A stretch of DNA of 33,569 nucleotides from assembly GCA_011109175.1 (NCBI GenBank), contig RDEW01000017.1:1166539-1200107 (forward strand), given 5' to 3'. The DNA is from Dicyema japonicum (taxonomy: Eukaryota > Dicyemida > Rhombozoa > Dicyemidae). This document shows, piece after piece, positions 11,099 through 20,138 of the stretch. The number at the start of each line of letters is the position of its first letter. Position 1 is the first letter of the stretch. The translations under genes and the position numbers were made by a program. The notes under the pieces are model-generated. The model saw only the letters and a program-made list of their open reading frames with translations. It did no database searches and was not told the origin of the DNA.

Positions 11099-11750
11099 GT
11101 GGCGTGGTCTACCAAATCAAAAAGATTTGGAAACGCCCAGGAGGCACCTAATGCCCACCGAGAAAGGACCGATAGACCCCATCCTCCTGGGGATATTCTC
11201 GTCTCGGGCGATGCATTTCACGGAAGATCGAACCTTCGCGGAGGCAATCCTTAGCCCATCGAAGAGAAAAACACTTAACGAGTCTCCAGCTAAACATAAA
11301 TGGAATTAAAGGAAAAATCAGTGAACTCCGCTGACTCCTGGCTTTTCAAGAGATTAACGTTGCGATGATTCAAAAGACCAAACTCTCTTTTAATGACCCT
11401 ACCCCTACATTCCCAGGATACAAAGCTACCAGGAAGGACCGTTAAGAAAAAAGGTGGATGTCTGCTCACTCTATTCAAAAAGAACATGAAATGCAGAGAC
11501 ATCTCGGAAATGAGGAAACTTGTTGGGGATGATGATGTAACAGAAATAATTGGAATCTCGCTCTGGACAACGGAAGGTAGACTATGCCTTGTGATTATCT
11601 ACGTTCCGCCTCCTGGTTCCTGTCCGAAGAGCTATGCCAAACCTATCAAGACTGTCTTTCTTCGATGAAATCAACATCGGCGGGGATTTGTATGCGAAAC
11701 ATCCATTATGGCTGTCAACTAAACTACAATGTTGGAGGGGCAAAGGGAGT
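11099..11750 (+). mobile_element. F1 LINE, 5'-complete and 3'-truncated copy (leader and endonuclease)
   Basis: It starts GTGGCGTGGTCTACC, matching the 5' terminus of the other two F1 copies, but lacks the TCATG that holds their start codon. The leader is still readable (WSTKSKRFGNAQEAPNAHRE against WSTSHNVSGGAQGAHNAPRK in the best copy). The 2A site is damaged: SGD at 11204-11212 is followed after ten extra codons by NP-stop-P (11246-11257). The endonuclease follows, with frame changes: LQLNINGIKGKISELR near 11287, then GGCLLTLFKKNMKCRDIS and VIIYVPPPGSCPKSYAK near 11590-11650, then GGDLYAKHPLWLSTK near 11685. Homology is lost after about 11750, before the reverse transcriptase. It is a dead copy. 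Confidence 0.88.
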
Positions 11751-12014
11751 CGACGCAAGTAGCAACCCATACCAAAGGTTTCAATCATTTGCTTTTTTAA
11801 TCTCAAAGGAAGGAATAAAAGAATTAATCTTTTATCGAAGACATTCAACAGAAAACCATTTACTTGCTTGTCAGTGTCACAGAAATAGAATAATTCGGAT
11901 AAATAATATCCAAATAACTTAGACTTATTAAGAAAATTTGACAATATCGATTATCCTGATTGTCTGTCACTTTTTGTTTTCAAAGCGACACGCTTTTAAT
12001 CGTCAAATACATGA

Positions 12015-12352
12015 TAATATGGTTAGTTAAGTAACTACGGCCATACAAACTTGTAGGAGCCCTGCAGCTATTAAATAAGACGCAGTAAATGCCGGTCTCT
12101 ACCATAGATTGGTCAGTCCTGGCATTGTAGACAAACGTTGTTATAATTCATGACATTCAAATATGTGATTTTTTGCCACTCGGATATGTTTAAATATGGT
12201 TGTGTTAACTTAACTCGAATATCAAACATAATTAAGATAAAATTACATAAATCACACACTGGAGATTTCTGTGAACGCTGTTTGATATTTGAGCGAATCT
12301 CGTTTACACTCCTGGCTAGATAGTCAAGGGGGTTACTGTCATGGGGGAACAT
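12015..12352 (-). mobile_element. F2 Jockey-like LINE, C-terminal fragment
   Basis: On the minus strand, frames switch but the ending of Jockey-like polyproteins is visible: a VCDLCNF zinc-knuckle half, NHIFECHEL, then MPGLTNLW, then TASYLIAAGLLQV. The copies at 30663-30815 and 32538-32645 show the same order. In such elements a Cys-x2-Cys...His...Cys motif near the C-terminus is followed by a DLW segment. Stops interrupt the frame at least three times. This is the extreme 3' coding end of a 5'-truncated or rearranged copy; no poly(A) tail is seen. Confidence 0.75.
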
Positions 12353-12469
12353 TATGAATTAGATTGATTGTTTCTTATTTAATAAATAAACTGTCAATCA
12401 TGGCAAGTTTAATCTCTAAAGACTCCAACATACAGTATGACAGTCACTGAGGAATCTAGAGAGCCAATT

Positions 12470-13115
12470 AATTCAAGCTCTCCATTAGGGTGTGCAGACT
12501 TTGAGCACGCAATGGGAGTTACCCCTTTAATCCTATGAGTAATGCATTCTTTGGATTGTGACGTTTATAGTAAAATAAACAATAGATTGCCCTGAAAAAC
12601 GTAGTTTCCAAGACCCATTTTTTCACCAGACTGAGTAAGATTATTTTGCAAGAATGGTTATTAGCCACAATGGCTACCAAATGGCCCACACCATAGTAAG
12701 AGAAACACCCCCAGATCATGATATTTTCTAAAATTGAAATTTCAGTAAAACCTTTTCCAAACTTATGAGCTTGCGCGATGAATTCCGGTTTCGAAGAGCC
12801 TTTTGAACTTTTATAAACCATTGCGTTCTAATTTGTCGGTCTCAGTTCAAATGAACATTCGTCAAAAAAGATAAAAGTTCCTCCCATAATCATAAACTTG
12901 TAATAAAAGTTAACGATTTTCGTCTTTCCAGTATGTTTCATTCAACTTTGGTAGACGCCCTGTACCCGGTTTACAAGAAATCCTTCCGGTCTTTTTTGTA
13001 TCTACTGATGAAACTTCCGACAGTTTAAAAGGGGGACAACAGTCTCTCTGGAAATTTGTCTAAGAGACATTTTTTGGTTATGCAGTGCAGTTATTTGACT
13101 TTTTAAAACTTCAGA
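12470..13115 (-). pseudogene. Tc1-like transposase pseudogene
   Basis: Read on the minus strand, fragments occur in the order of a Tc1/mariner transposase. An N-terminal helix-turn-helix-like part comes first (HNQKMSLRQISRETVV, near 13070-13110). FFDECSFELRPTN (about 12840-12868) carries the first catalytic Asp. GKGFTEISI and IMIWGCFSYYGVGHLV follow (12670-12770). The second catalytic site, normally QDNDPKH, is degraded to YKRHNPKN, and QSLHTLMESLN (about 12475-12506) corresponds to the QSPDLNPIENLW segment with the third acidic residue. Several stops and frameshifts separate the parts, and the second Asp is lost, so the protein cannot be active. I could not find matching terminal inverted repeats. 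Confidence 0.88.
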
Positions 13116-13264
13116 TAAGTGATTTTTTTCTAAAAACTATCGAAAATTATAGGTAAATTAAGAAATTTAAGAGGTGTACAATTTTCTGTGAGCAACAGGA
13201 TTCATCACGATGAAAAATTATATTCAAAATAAGAAATAAATCGACGTATAAAATATATTACAAA

Positions 13265-13489
13265 TCAACTTATTAAAAAAATTTGACAGTCTTTCTTGAA
13301 GATATCTTGGTATAGGATCAAACTTCTGAAATTATCTTCAGGGGTCGAAGGCATGTACCCAGTTAAAACAGATGTCTCAAAATAGTTGACACCTCCCGTG
13401 AAACAATTCTCCGCAAGATCTTTCCAATAGACTAAATCTTGTGCCTTGGCATATAATTTTTCGATGACTTTCAGAAGATTGAATTTCAT
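13265..13489 (-). pseudogene. Gypsy-type integrase zinc-finger region fragment
   Basis: The 74-codon minus-strand frame reads IEKLYAKAQDLVYWKDLAEN and later GYMPSTPEDNFRSLI. This resembles the N-terminal H2C2 region of Ty3/Gypsy integrases, where G-x-x-KxxxxAxxxxYWxGM is followed by CxxCQ-x-PSxPKEPL. The zinc-binding Cys pair is not preserved (NYFETSV instead of NCExC). It lies just upstream, on the same strand, of the Tc1-like remnant and is not connected to it. This is the better of the two Gypsy-like fragments in the window, but it is short and old. Confidence 0.42.
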
Positions 13490-15173
13490 TAATCAAGTTT
13501 TTGCTTTCATCCACCACCTCAATCATCAACTCTAAGTAGGCTATCGATTAAAAGAATAGCCAATTTATGTTAGAGACCATTTGTTACCCAAAGCATATCC
13601 CAGAAGATCAATGCAAACTCCCATGATTGGGTCATAATTATAAGAACTGTAATCACGTTATATCTCATCGGTTTTGTGAGTTAAAAAGGGAAAAATCTCC
13701 ATATTATATAACATTTGCATGATTCATTCGAAATGTATTTGTTGAAGAAAAGTTTGGAGGGAATTTTGTAAATCCAGCAGGGCTTTAAGGTGTTCTTTAG
13801 ACGATGTCAATAAAATTCGTCGAATTGGAGAAACAGACACCTGTCCAGAGTATTCTATCTCTATTAAGTAAGAGCAGGAAATCATTTAGCTTAGATTTGG
13901 CAGAGTCTTTTCTTAGATTAGGATATCTATATTTTTAAGGTTTAAAATTATACCACAATTATTCGTGATGTCAACTGATCTGACATTGAGTTGACAATGA
14001 CGTTCATTTGTTTTCTCCCAACCTAGTCTCTACGTAAAATCGTTTGGTATTTTTAATCACCAACGAACCCCACAAGATCAAATATTTAAATTTTAATCAA
14101 ATAATAAAAATATTTTAATTTTATAAGAATTAAGGCTTAATTATAACTTTCTATTTAATTAATATATTTAGGCACGTGTCTAAGCTAGGAAACTTAAAAA
14201 TTTAGACACTCAAAAAATTAGCCACGTGGTCGGGCCCAGGTGGTCAAGACATGTGGGTACTCCAAATAAATCGGGGCTCATTTGCTATTGAAATATTTAA
14301 AGCAAATTAACAAATAAGCTTATTAAATCAATTTAAAAAATAGCTTTTTAATTTCTAAAACCAAATTATTAAAAGTGTTATTTTGAGCTTAAAACAAGCA
14401 CTTTTTCTGGTCCACGAATAGATAAAGATTCTCCGGGATTTGACCCCACTTGCCCCAACTTTTTTCGGGTACGCACTTGCATATATGTTGCCCCTTTAAG
14501 ACTGGCATACTTGTCCTGACCTTCGGTCCCCCAGGGATCACAAATGAAGACTTTGAGTTTCGTGAAATTTCACTAATATCACCTGTCAAGTGGCGTGACC
14601 TTCAATGCTAATTTCAAAAACTTTCAACTTTAATCATTTCTAGGCATTAATACAAGAACCCAGAGATCCCTGAGATGGGACACTGGGAGACAGCCCACGT
14701 GGGTAAAAAATCAAAACTTTATTTTTTTAAACTGTTAATTTAAACACTTTTCTTCTTACAAATGCAATAATAAACTACTTATTTCAAGTCTCCTAAGCAC
14801 TTTAAATCAAAATAAAAGTGTCCCACAAAAAACTAAAAAGCACGTGGTCAAAAAACTTTTTCAAAAGTGAGATATAATATAACTAAAATTCATTATAATT
14901 GTAAGTAATACTATGGCTACAGTCTGGTTACAATCGGTTACTTCTAGAGGAAGTTTTGGTCGAAAAATGTGGACCTTTTATTGGGGTAACTGACAAATCA
15001 TGTACTCTGAGGTGTTTAATAAGTTATACAGCGTTTTAAATAATGTAAATAAACTTAATTAGCTTTATAAAGATTTTAAGTAATCTCAAGTCAGTCCTAG
15101 ACCTTCAAAATCTTGAGTAATTTGCTTAACATAGTCGATGATCCATGTCCAAATAATCGAAATTGCTTTTCTA
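13490..15173. other. Long AT-rich stretch without recognised gene
   Basis: About 1.7 kb with no element I can name. Very AT-rich parts lie at 14090-14170 and 14290-14370. A 66-codon minus-strand frame (14389-14589) sits in a more balanced block from 14390 to 14700 but has no motif. CACGTGG occurs at about 14223 and 14841. Confidence 0.5.
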
Positions 15174-15276
15174 GGGACCAGATCTCCCAAACTACGGGAC
15201 GGATCAAGCTAATTTTTTCGGAGGAACTATATTAAAGAGAGAAAAAGGGTTTTGAATTTTTTGGGAGATCGGTCCC
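15174..15276. repeat. Nested inverted repeat around GGGACC...GGTCCC
   Basis: GGGACCAGATCTCCCAAA (15174-15191) pairs with TTTTGGGAGATCGGTCCC (15259-15276) with one unpaired base; the loop is about 67 nt. Each arm is followed by a smaller imperfect palindrome of similar sequence (ACTACGGGACGGATC after the left, AGCTAGCGGGAGAT after the right). It could be the remnant of a small palindromic transposon or a foldback structure. No direct duplication marks its ends. Confidence 0.7.
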
Positions 15277-15984
15277 AGCTAGCGGGAGATACAGGAACTT
15301 TTGTGATGGTTCAGATATCATTTCGATATTAAAGCAATCTTGACTGAATTTAATATGCGGAATTTATTAACTTTACTAAAGTAAAACACATTTGATATTT
15401 TTTTAGGGATCAATCACTTTATTAGTGAGATCCACTCGATGTCTCATAGTGGGGTCAATTTGACCACCTATATCCCCACAATAGCAGATTGGAAGACAAA
15501 AGCTGAATTACTGTTAGAGTCAATGTGGGGAGAAATTGTATTAAAAAGTTATAGAGGTTTGTGCACAAAACACAGAGAATTAGCTGATGACTTAGGATAT
15601 AGAATGGATATAGAATGTATCATAGTGATCTCTAGAATCCTTTTATAATCAAAAAAAATCAGTTTTGACGAAAATTGAAATCAAAGTTCGTTTGATATAA
15701 AACAGAATTTTTAGTAGTCGATCACTAATTTGAAAGGTTATACGAGGAGATTAAGAAAACAAGAGACTTTTCTATATATTTTGTGACCGCAAATTTATAG
15801 AAAACTCATAAAATTAAAAGAAACTAGGGGAATTATGGACGTATGGAGATATTCTAGATAAGTGGGATCCGGTATTGATTTTGACAGAATACATTAAACA
15901 AAAAAATTTATAGATGGACTTCTTCTGACAAGTGGAGGCAAGGCGGGAAAAATCACAACAAAATTTTTCAAAAATTTTAAACTT
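15277..15984. other. Unassigned stretch with a 69-codon open frame
   Basis: A plus-strand frame opens at an ATG at 15439 and ends at 15648. Its product is mixed hydrophilic with no family I recognise, and no promoter or splice signal supports it. The rest, to 15984, is AT-rich and empty. Confidence 0.35.
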
Positions 15985-16512
15985 AATCGACATCGTACAT
16001 CGGTAGAGAGGGGTGGTGCCCACATAGTTGACTTGCAAGGTTTACCTGGACGTCCCTCGGAAGAGAGGATTCTGTTGGTCTATTGGAGGCGGGGCCGGTG
16101 TAGTATTTTGTTATCATTGAGTCTTCGGATGCTTCTCGTAGCACAACAAAATCGTGTGTCTGTTTCAGACGAGTCCGATCATTGGTGGTGGAAGAGATGG
16201 ATGATACCATTCGGATGTTGGTTATAATAATCCTTCTTTTGTTTTGTGGTTTGCATAGAAAGTGATAGGGTTGGTCTGAGCTTGGGAGAGGAACTGCATA
16301 GCTCTCATTTCCGAATGGTTTTCAATTAGAAGGATCTTTGATTCCCAATGTAGATGATCAATAAGGGGTTGATTTGAGACATTCAGTAATGTTTGGACTT
16401 TTGTAGTTCGTCGATGCCACTCAACCAGCAAACTTGAAGCGATTAAAGGTAAATAAATAATAAAATAACACAGGAAATATTCGTCTTGATCGTCTGCGAC
16501 CCCGTTCACAAC
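15985..16512 (-). mobile_element. F2 Jockey-like LINE, C-terminal part (after the RT domain)
   Basis: The minus strand encodes the region between the reverse transcriptase and the terminal zinc knuckle of a Jockey-clade polyprotein. First comes a W...KVQTLLNVS segment, then PLIDHLHWESKILLIENHSE and MRAMQFLSQAQTNP, matching the family pattern IDHLHxExKxLPVxxHxE-x-x-xxQFL. After a stop near 16225, ASNRPTESSLPRDVQVNLAS and QLCGHHPSLPMYD match the pattern LxRxxRxxLxQLRxGxxxxLxxY. The first part lies at 16222-16512 and the second at 15985-16210, with a frame change between them. The zinc knuckle itself is missing. F4 LINE sequence begins immediately upstream on the same strand (about 16545). Confidence 0.85.
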
Positions 16513-16544
16513 GTAATCTTCCACAGGTGTCCTGGAAAGACAAC

Positions 16545-16834
16545 CACTTGCACGTCATCTGAATGTAGAAAATTCTTCCATGGCGGCATTGCAGTGTGTT
16601 TCTTTACCCATCCGTAAAATATGTCCAAAAGACGCCAACGGAATTCAAGTACGTTCAAACTTATTGGTCCACAATTAGTCTGTATAATTTATTGTTTGAG
16701 ATTTTCTTTGTACAATAATATCCAAGGAATTTTCTTAGTTGGCCACTGTGAAATCAGTCGAGTTGTTCCATGACTTTCTTTGACGTTCCCCAAGTACCTG
16801 CGTTGTACAAGAAAACAGTACATACGGCAATAAC
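16545..16834 (-). mobile_element. F4 LINE, C-terminal fragment
   Basis: On the minus strand the first half reads VFLYNAGTWGTSKKVMEQLD, then (after a stop) FHSGQLRKFLGYYCTKKISN and NKLYR. This resembles the post-RT segment of a widespread LINE type with LYNxGTWxxTKKxxxxLDxFHRxQLRKxLGxxYPxKISNxxLY. A weaker continuation follows (VFWTYFT, then ETHCNAAME, against GHxLRM...TPAxxAM). It differs from the RTE fragment at 7379-7836, so it is a separate family. Its 5' edge directly touches the 3' tail of the F1 element at 16836. Confidence 0.68.
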
Positions 16835-16835
16835 T

Positions 16836-16896
16836 ATATATATTTATTTTATTTATTTAACCCAAGAACACCAATAGTTAATTTAATTGTATTAAA
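16836..16896 (-). other. F1 3' UTR and TAAA-rich tail
   Basis: After the stop codon, about 60 nt follow on the minus strand: TTAGTTTAATACAATTAAAT, then GGTGTTCTTGGG, then TTAAATAAATAAAATAAAT. The GGTGTTCTTGGG-(TAAA)n end recurs at 6724-6800, which supports it as the family 3' terminus that the reverse transcriptase would recognise. Confidence 0.7.
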
Positions 16897-17232
16897 CTAA
16901 TTAGGTGATCCGGCTGCCTCCATCAGGTCTCTCATCTTTCTCCGGTGGACCTTCCGAGATTCAACACAGCTTCTTTGGGGACGGGAGGGTTTTGAAAGAA
17001 AAGCAAGCGCGGTGATGTAAAGTCTTCTAGTAAGACCCAATCCATTGGAGCATTGTAGGAAGTTGGATTTTCGGCACAGAGCGGCGAATCCCTTCCCATT
17101 TTGTCCAATAAGGTCTTCCAGAGAGGTGGGTGTGAGACTGACTGTTCTCACGAGCTTGCCGATAGTTGTAGCTGATAGGGACTGAATATCACTGATTTTC
17201 TGTTTGTTCGTCCAGGATAGGTTGATTCTCAA
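16897..17232 (-). pseudogene. F1 C-terminal domain
   Basis: This is the carboxyl end of the F1 polyprotein, after the RT thumb, in a 111-codon open frame. INLSWTNKQKISDIQSLSAT is also present in the fragment at 9980-10313. Further on are LGLTRRLYITALAFLSKP and a basic stretch (ESRKVHRRKMRDLMEAAGSPN), whose final codons give the GCCGGATCACCT also found at the 6724 fragment. There is no zinc knuckle of the Jockey type. A frameshift separates it from the RT block. Confidence 0.85.
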
Positions 17233-18181
17233 GACGCACAGGCGTAGCTGATAGATGGCTCAATGAATTGTTTATGTAGTAGTTTCAATGCTGGGAAAGG
17301 GGTTCTGATGCAACCAAAAATAGATTTGATCAAACCAAGCTTTCTTGAAAAGGCTCCGGAGATATATTCGACATGAGAGAAGAAGGTCATGTGCGTGTCA
17401 AAGGCGACTCCTAAGATTTTCAATTTCTTCGTAAAAGGAATTTTAGTTTGATTGATAAATAAATCAACGGTCATTCTTCCAAGACGTTTGTCTGAGGTAA
17501 ATAGGGATGTGGAGGACTTCTCAGGAGATATATCAAGTCTGTTGTAGACTAACCAATTTTGAATCACGTGTAGTTGTTTTTGAACTCTTTCTGAGGCTTT
17601 TAGGAAATCCTGGTCACGAAATCCAATTAGAATGTCATCAGCATAAAAGAGGAGAATATCGTCTTTATCAACTGATCGTGGCATATCAAACATAAAAAGG
17701 TTGAATAAGGCGGGGACGAAGGAGAGCCTTGCGGAACACCATTGGGAAGTAGTCTCGAAAGTGATTTGGTCCCATCCATACAAACCCGGGCCCTTCTCCC
17801 GCTGAGGAAATTCGAAAGCCAGAGTTTTAGATTGAGGTTAATGGAGAGTCCAAATAATTTCCTGGTTAAGATTTTCCTGGAGACAGAGTCAAAGGCTTTA
17901 CGCAGATCCACAGAGCAGACGATGGTTTTAAGGTGACGAGGACTTGAGTTGAAGCCATCAAGGATAAATTGATTGAGAGAAGTAAGGTGGGTGGACGTCG
18001 AATAGAACTTTCTGAAGCCATGTTGAGAGGAACTGAAGGAAAGGGACGGGGAAATGAGATAAAGTACCAGTTTTTCCAATAATTTTGAAAATTAACATAA
18101 TAGAGAAATTGGTCGGTATAAAGCGGGATTGTTTTTGTCCTTGCCAGGTTTTGGTATTGGGCGTATGTGGGAAAGTTTCCA
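17229..18181 (-). pseudogene. F1 reverse transcriptase domain
   Basis: This would copy element RNA into DNA at the nicked target. In order on the minus strand: PKPGKDKNNPALYRPIS (fingers, about 18090-18160), QHGFRKFYSTSTHLTSLNQF, VCSVDLRKAFDSVSR with the first catalytic Asp near 17906, LPNGVPQGSPSSP, LLFYADDILIGF with the YADD catalytic pair at 17634-17645, then IPFTKKLKILGVAFD and KLGLIKSIFGCIRTPFPALK of the thumb. The catalytic Asp residues are all present. A stop after RPISLLC near 18100 and a frameshift between about 17700 and 17745, just after the PQGSP motif, break the frame. Confidence 0.93.
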
Positions 18182-18423
18182 AATCGTAGGGATGGAATTC
18201 ATGTTCAAAGAATAGTTGAAAATAAGTGAGATTACCCCAATAGTAACCGGTCCAAGGTGTTTAAGAAGTATTGAAGGGATGCCATCTGGACCACAAGAGC
18301 GGGAGGGATTTCATCTTCAAGCCTTCGAATACGTTTAAATGAGAAATAAAGGTGATCGGCGGGATTCTTTTAGGTCTATCGAGAACAAAGAGGGTCCATC
18401 CATTTTCTTGAAGGTTTTGTGAC

Positions 18424-18924
18424 TTATACCGGTATGTTTTCTTTAGGGCCAAGTCTTTTTATTGACTTCCAGACCATCTGGGCAGATTTATGAAATGGGA
18501 GAGAGCAGATTCGCTTTTCCCACTTGTTTGCTTCAGCCCTTCTGATCCTTTTTGAAATTTCATCATTGAGAGACTTTGTCTGGGATTTCTGTCCCAGGAG
18601 GGGAGGTACGTGTCTTTTCAAGCGGTTTCTTTCTCTGATTAGTGATTTGGTATTCTGATCCAAAAATTCGTTGTAGTATTTGAACCTTCCACGTGGGATG
18701 AATCTACTACAAGCTTCAAGAATTATTTTGTTCAAATGGTAGACGGCCTCATCAATAGAACGGAATATTTTCAAGTCAAAGCAAAGTAGTGCCTGGTCAA
18801 CATGTTTTGAGTAGCCGTCCCAATTTGCTTTTTTGTAGTTGAAGAATGAAACAGTTGTTTTTGGAAGATAGAGAAATTTTTTGAATCGAATGTTTATTAA
18901 ATTAATCCGTAGCGTACTGTCCAT
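18424..18924 (-). pseudogene. F1 linker between endonuclease and reverse transcriptase
   Basis: A 166-codon open frame covers the region between the two enzymatic domains. It contains TTVSFFNYKKANWDGYSKHV, a segment typical of the start of this linker (FNYKKANWxxY), then a basic helical stretch (SLIRERNRLKRHVPP, DEISKRIRRAEANKWEKRIC) and VWKSIKRLGPKENI, which is the usual approach to the RT domain. The frame is intact over its whole length, unlike the neighbouring domains. The 240 bases between this block and the RT fingers hold further linker sequence in changing frames. Confidence 0.85.
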
Positions 18925-19726
18925 GAAATGTTGGGTCCAAGAGTTGATGAACAGAAAGTGATGTCGGGGGATGTAGATGAATCACCTTTTTTGATTGGAG
19001 TTGTCGTATGCATAGTGGGGCTGTTGAGGATTGACATGGAGAAGAGTTGGTTTATTAGGGATAGTCCTCTTGAGTCAGTTGTTTGCGATTTCAACCAGGC
19101 AGGGTGCTTTGCATTAAAATCCACACAAAGTATTAGGTTTTCTAAGTTGTTTAGTCAGGATAAGTCCTACGAGAATCCTTTCGGGCAAGAGGACGGAGGA
19201 GGGACATATATGTTAGCAATTTTGAAAGTACTCGATCCGTTTGATATTGAAATTCCGGAGATTTCCGTGGTCCCATCGTTAGTTAGCGACTTAAGTTCAG
19301 CGGATATGTCAGAATAACGAAGGTTCTTTCTGATGATGGTAAGAAGGCCTCCACCGAGGCGGTTCGAGGCGGTTCGCGGATGCAGTCAAAACCTGGAAAA
19401 TGAATGGTAGTCGCGGACTGAGTCAACTTGCTTTCTTGAAGCAGGATCACGTCAATGTTTTGGTTGTTTGTGAAGGATCGTAATTCGAGAATTTTGCTCT
19501 TTATTCCGTTGATGTTAATCTGTAGAATTGAAAGTTGGGGACCTGGGTTGAGCTCGATGTCGCCAGAGAGTAGTAGAAGGATCCCATTGAGAGTTGATGG
19601 GAGAAGAGTTGAAGGAAGCCGTCCGAAGGAACCAACTTCGGATGGGGGTGAGCAAATGGTCCTTTTCCTAGGTGCATTATGTGCACCCTGAGCGCCTCCA
19701 GAAACGTTATGACTGGTAGACCACAT
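18880..19726 (-). pseudogene. F1 leader, 2A peptide and EEP/APE endonuclease
   Basis: The coding region begins at the ATG at 19726-19724, 8 nt from the element's 5' end, and matches the second copy (MWSTSHNVSGG against MWFTFCGG). About 48 leader residues precede ILLLLSGDIELNPGP. The endonuclease starts at once: LSILQININGIKSKILELRS, VILLQESKLTQSATTIHFPG (with the catalytic Glu), then after a frameshift near 19350 GGLLTIIRKNLRYSDISAEL, KIANIYVPPPSSCPKG, a stop, CVDFNAKHPAWLKS (usually GDFN) and STSPDITFCSSTLGPNISW. The final SDH motif is lost at about 18890. The enzyme would nick target DNA. Confidence 0.92.
19538..19564 (-). other. 2A translational-separation site, GDIELNPGP
   Basis: Codons GGC GAC ATC GAG CTC AAC CCA GGT CCC (minus strand) give the canonical D-(V/I)-E-x-N-P-G-P motif. 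It is preceded by the hydrophobic ILLLLS, also typical of working 2A sequences. In known 2A peptides the ribosome fails to join the final Gly and Pro and goes on, releasing the leader as a separate product. Here that would free a leader of about 64 residues and start the endonuclease polyprotein with Pro-Gln. 2A-like sequences are known at the start of some APE-type LINEs. Confidence 0.92.
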
Positions 19727-19734
19727 GACGCCAC

Positions 19735-20138
19735 GTTTAACTGTTTAATCTTCTAAACCAAAAAACATTTGCAGTGAAATATTTATTTTTTATTTATTTT
19801 TATTTTAATAAATTATCAAAGACAAAAAAAATTATTAATTAGCAGATGAATATTTATTTTAAACAAGATTTTCAATTATGGCGACTACGTTGAGAAACGT
19901 TGAGTTAGATAAGTAAGCATTTATTTACGTGAAAACTCCAGGCTTAATTTATTGCCAGGGACAAGAGCTGGGAATACCTAAAAACATCGAGCTAAGGTAT
20001 GAGGTTACTGCGGGATCAAGCTGATTTGAAAACAATGTCCAACCTTTCAAAGAGCCTATTTACAAAATCTTACTTAGAAATCCTAAAGACAGCCAAAATA
20101 TTAACTAACAAAGCGTCAAATAAAAAAAGTTCGAATAC
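19735..20138. other. AT-rich flank of F1
   Basis: Immediately beyond the F1 5' end lies a T-rich tract (19775-19825, ATTTATTTTT units). On the minus strand this resembles the TAAA-type 3' tail of a LINE, but no coding end precedes it. An 82-codon plus-strand frame starts at 19999 and is not recognised. Confidence 0.4.

Larger units (their letters stand above)
16836..19734 (-). mobile_element. F1: near-complete 2A-bearing non-LTR retrotransposon
   Basis: This is a 2.9-kb LINE with one long, now broken, coding region: leader, 2A peptide, APE (EEP) endonuclease, linker, reverse transcriptase, C-terminal domain and a short 3' UTR ending in a TAAA-rich tail. No separate ORF1 was found. The 5' end is set at GTGGCG (19734) because two other copies in the window begin with the same bases and their flanks differ. 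The domain order and RT resemble the CR1/L2 group (CR1, L2, Crack, Daphne and relatives); I cannot choose the clade by eye. Several frameshifts and stops make it inactive. No target-site duplication was found. Confidence 0.93.

Noticed and set aside
16033-16227. 64-codon plus-strand open frame.
   Set aside because: It is antisense to the Jockey-like fragment with the LPRDVQVNLAS and GHHPSL motifs.
18928-19317. 129-codon plus-strand open frame.
   Set aside because: It lies antisense to the F1 endonuclease, whose minus-strand reading has clear domain motifs.
19501-19734. 77-codon minus-strand frame starting in the F1 leader.
   Set aside because: It is the alternative frame of the same DNA; it lacks the 2A and endonuclease motifs and is a shadow.
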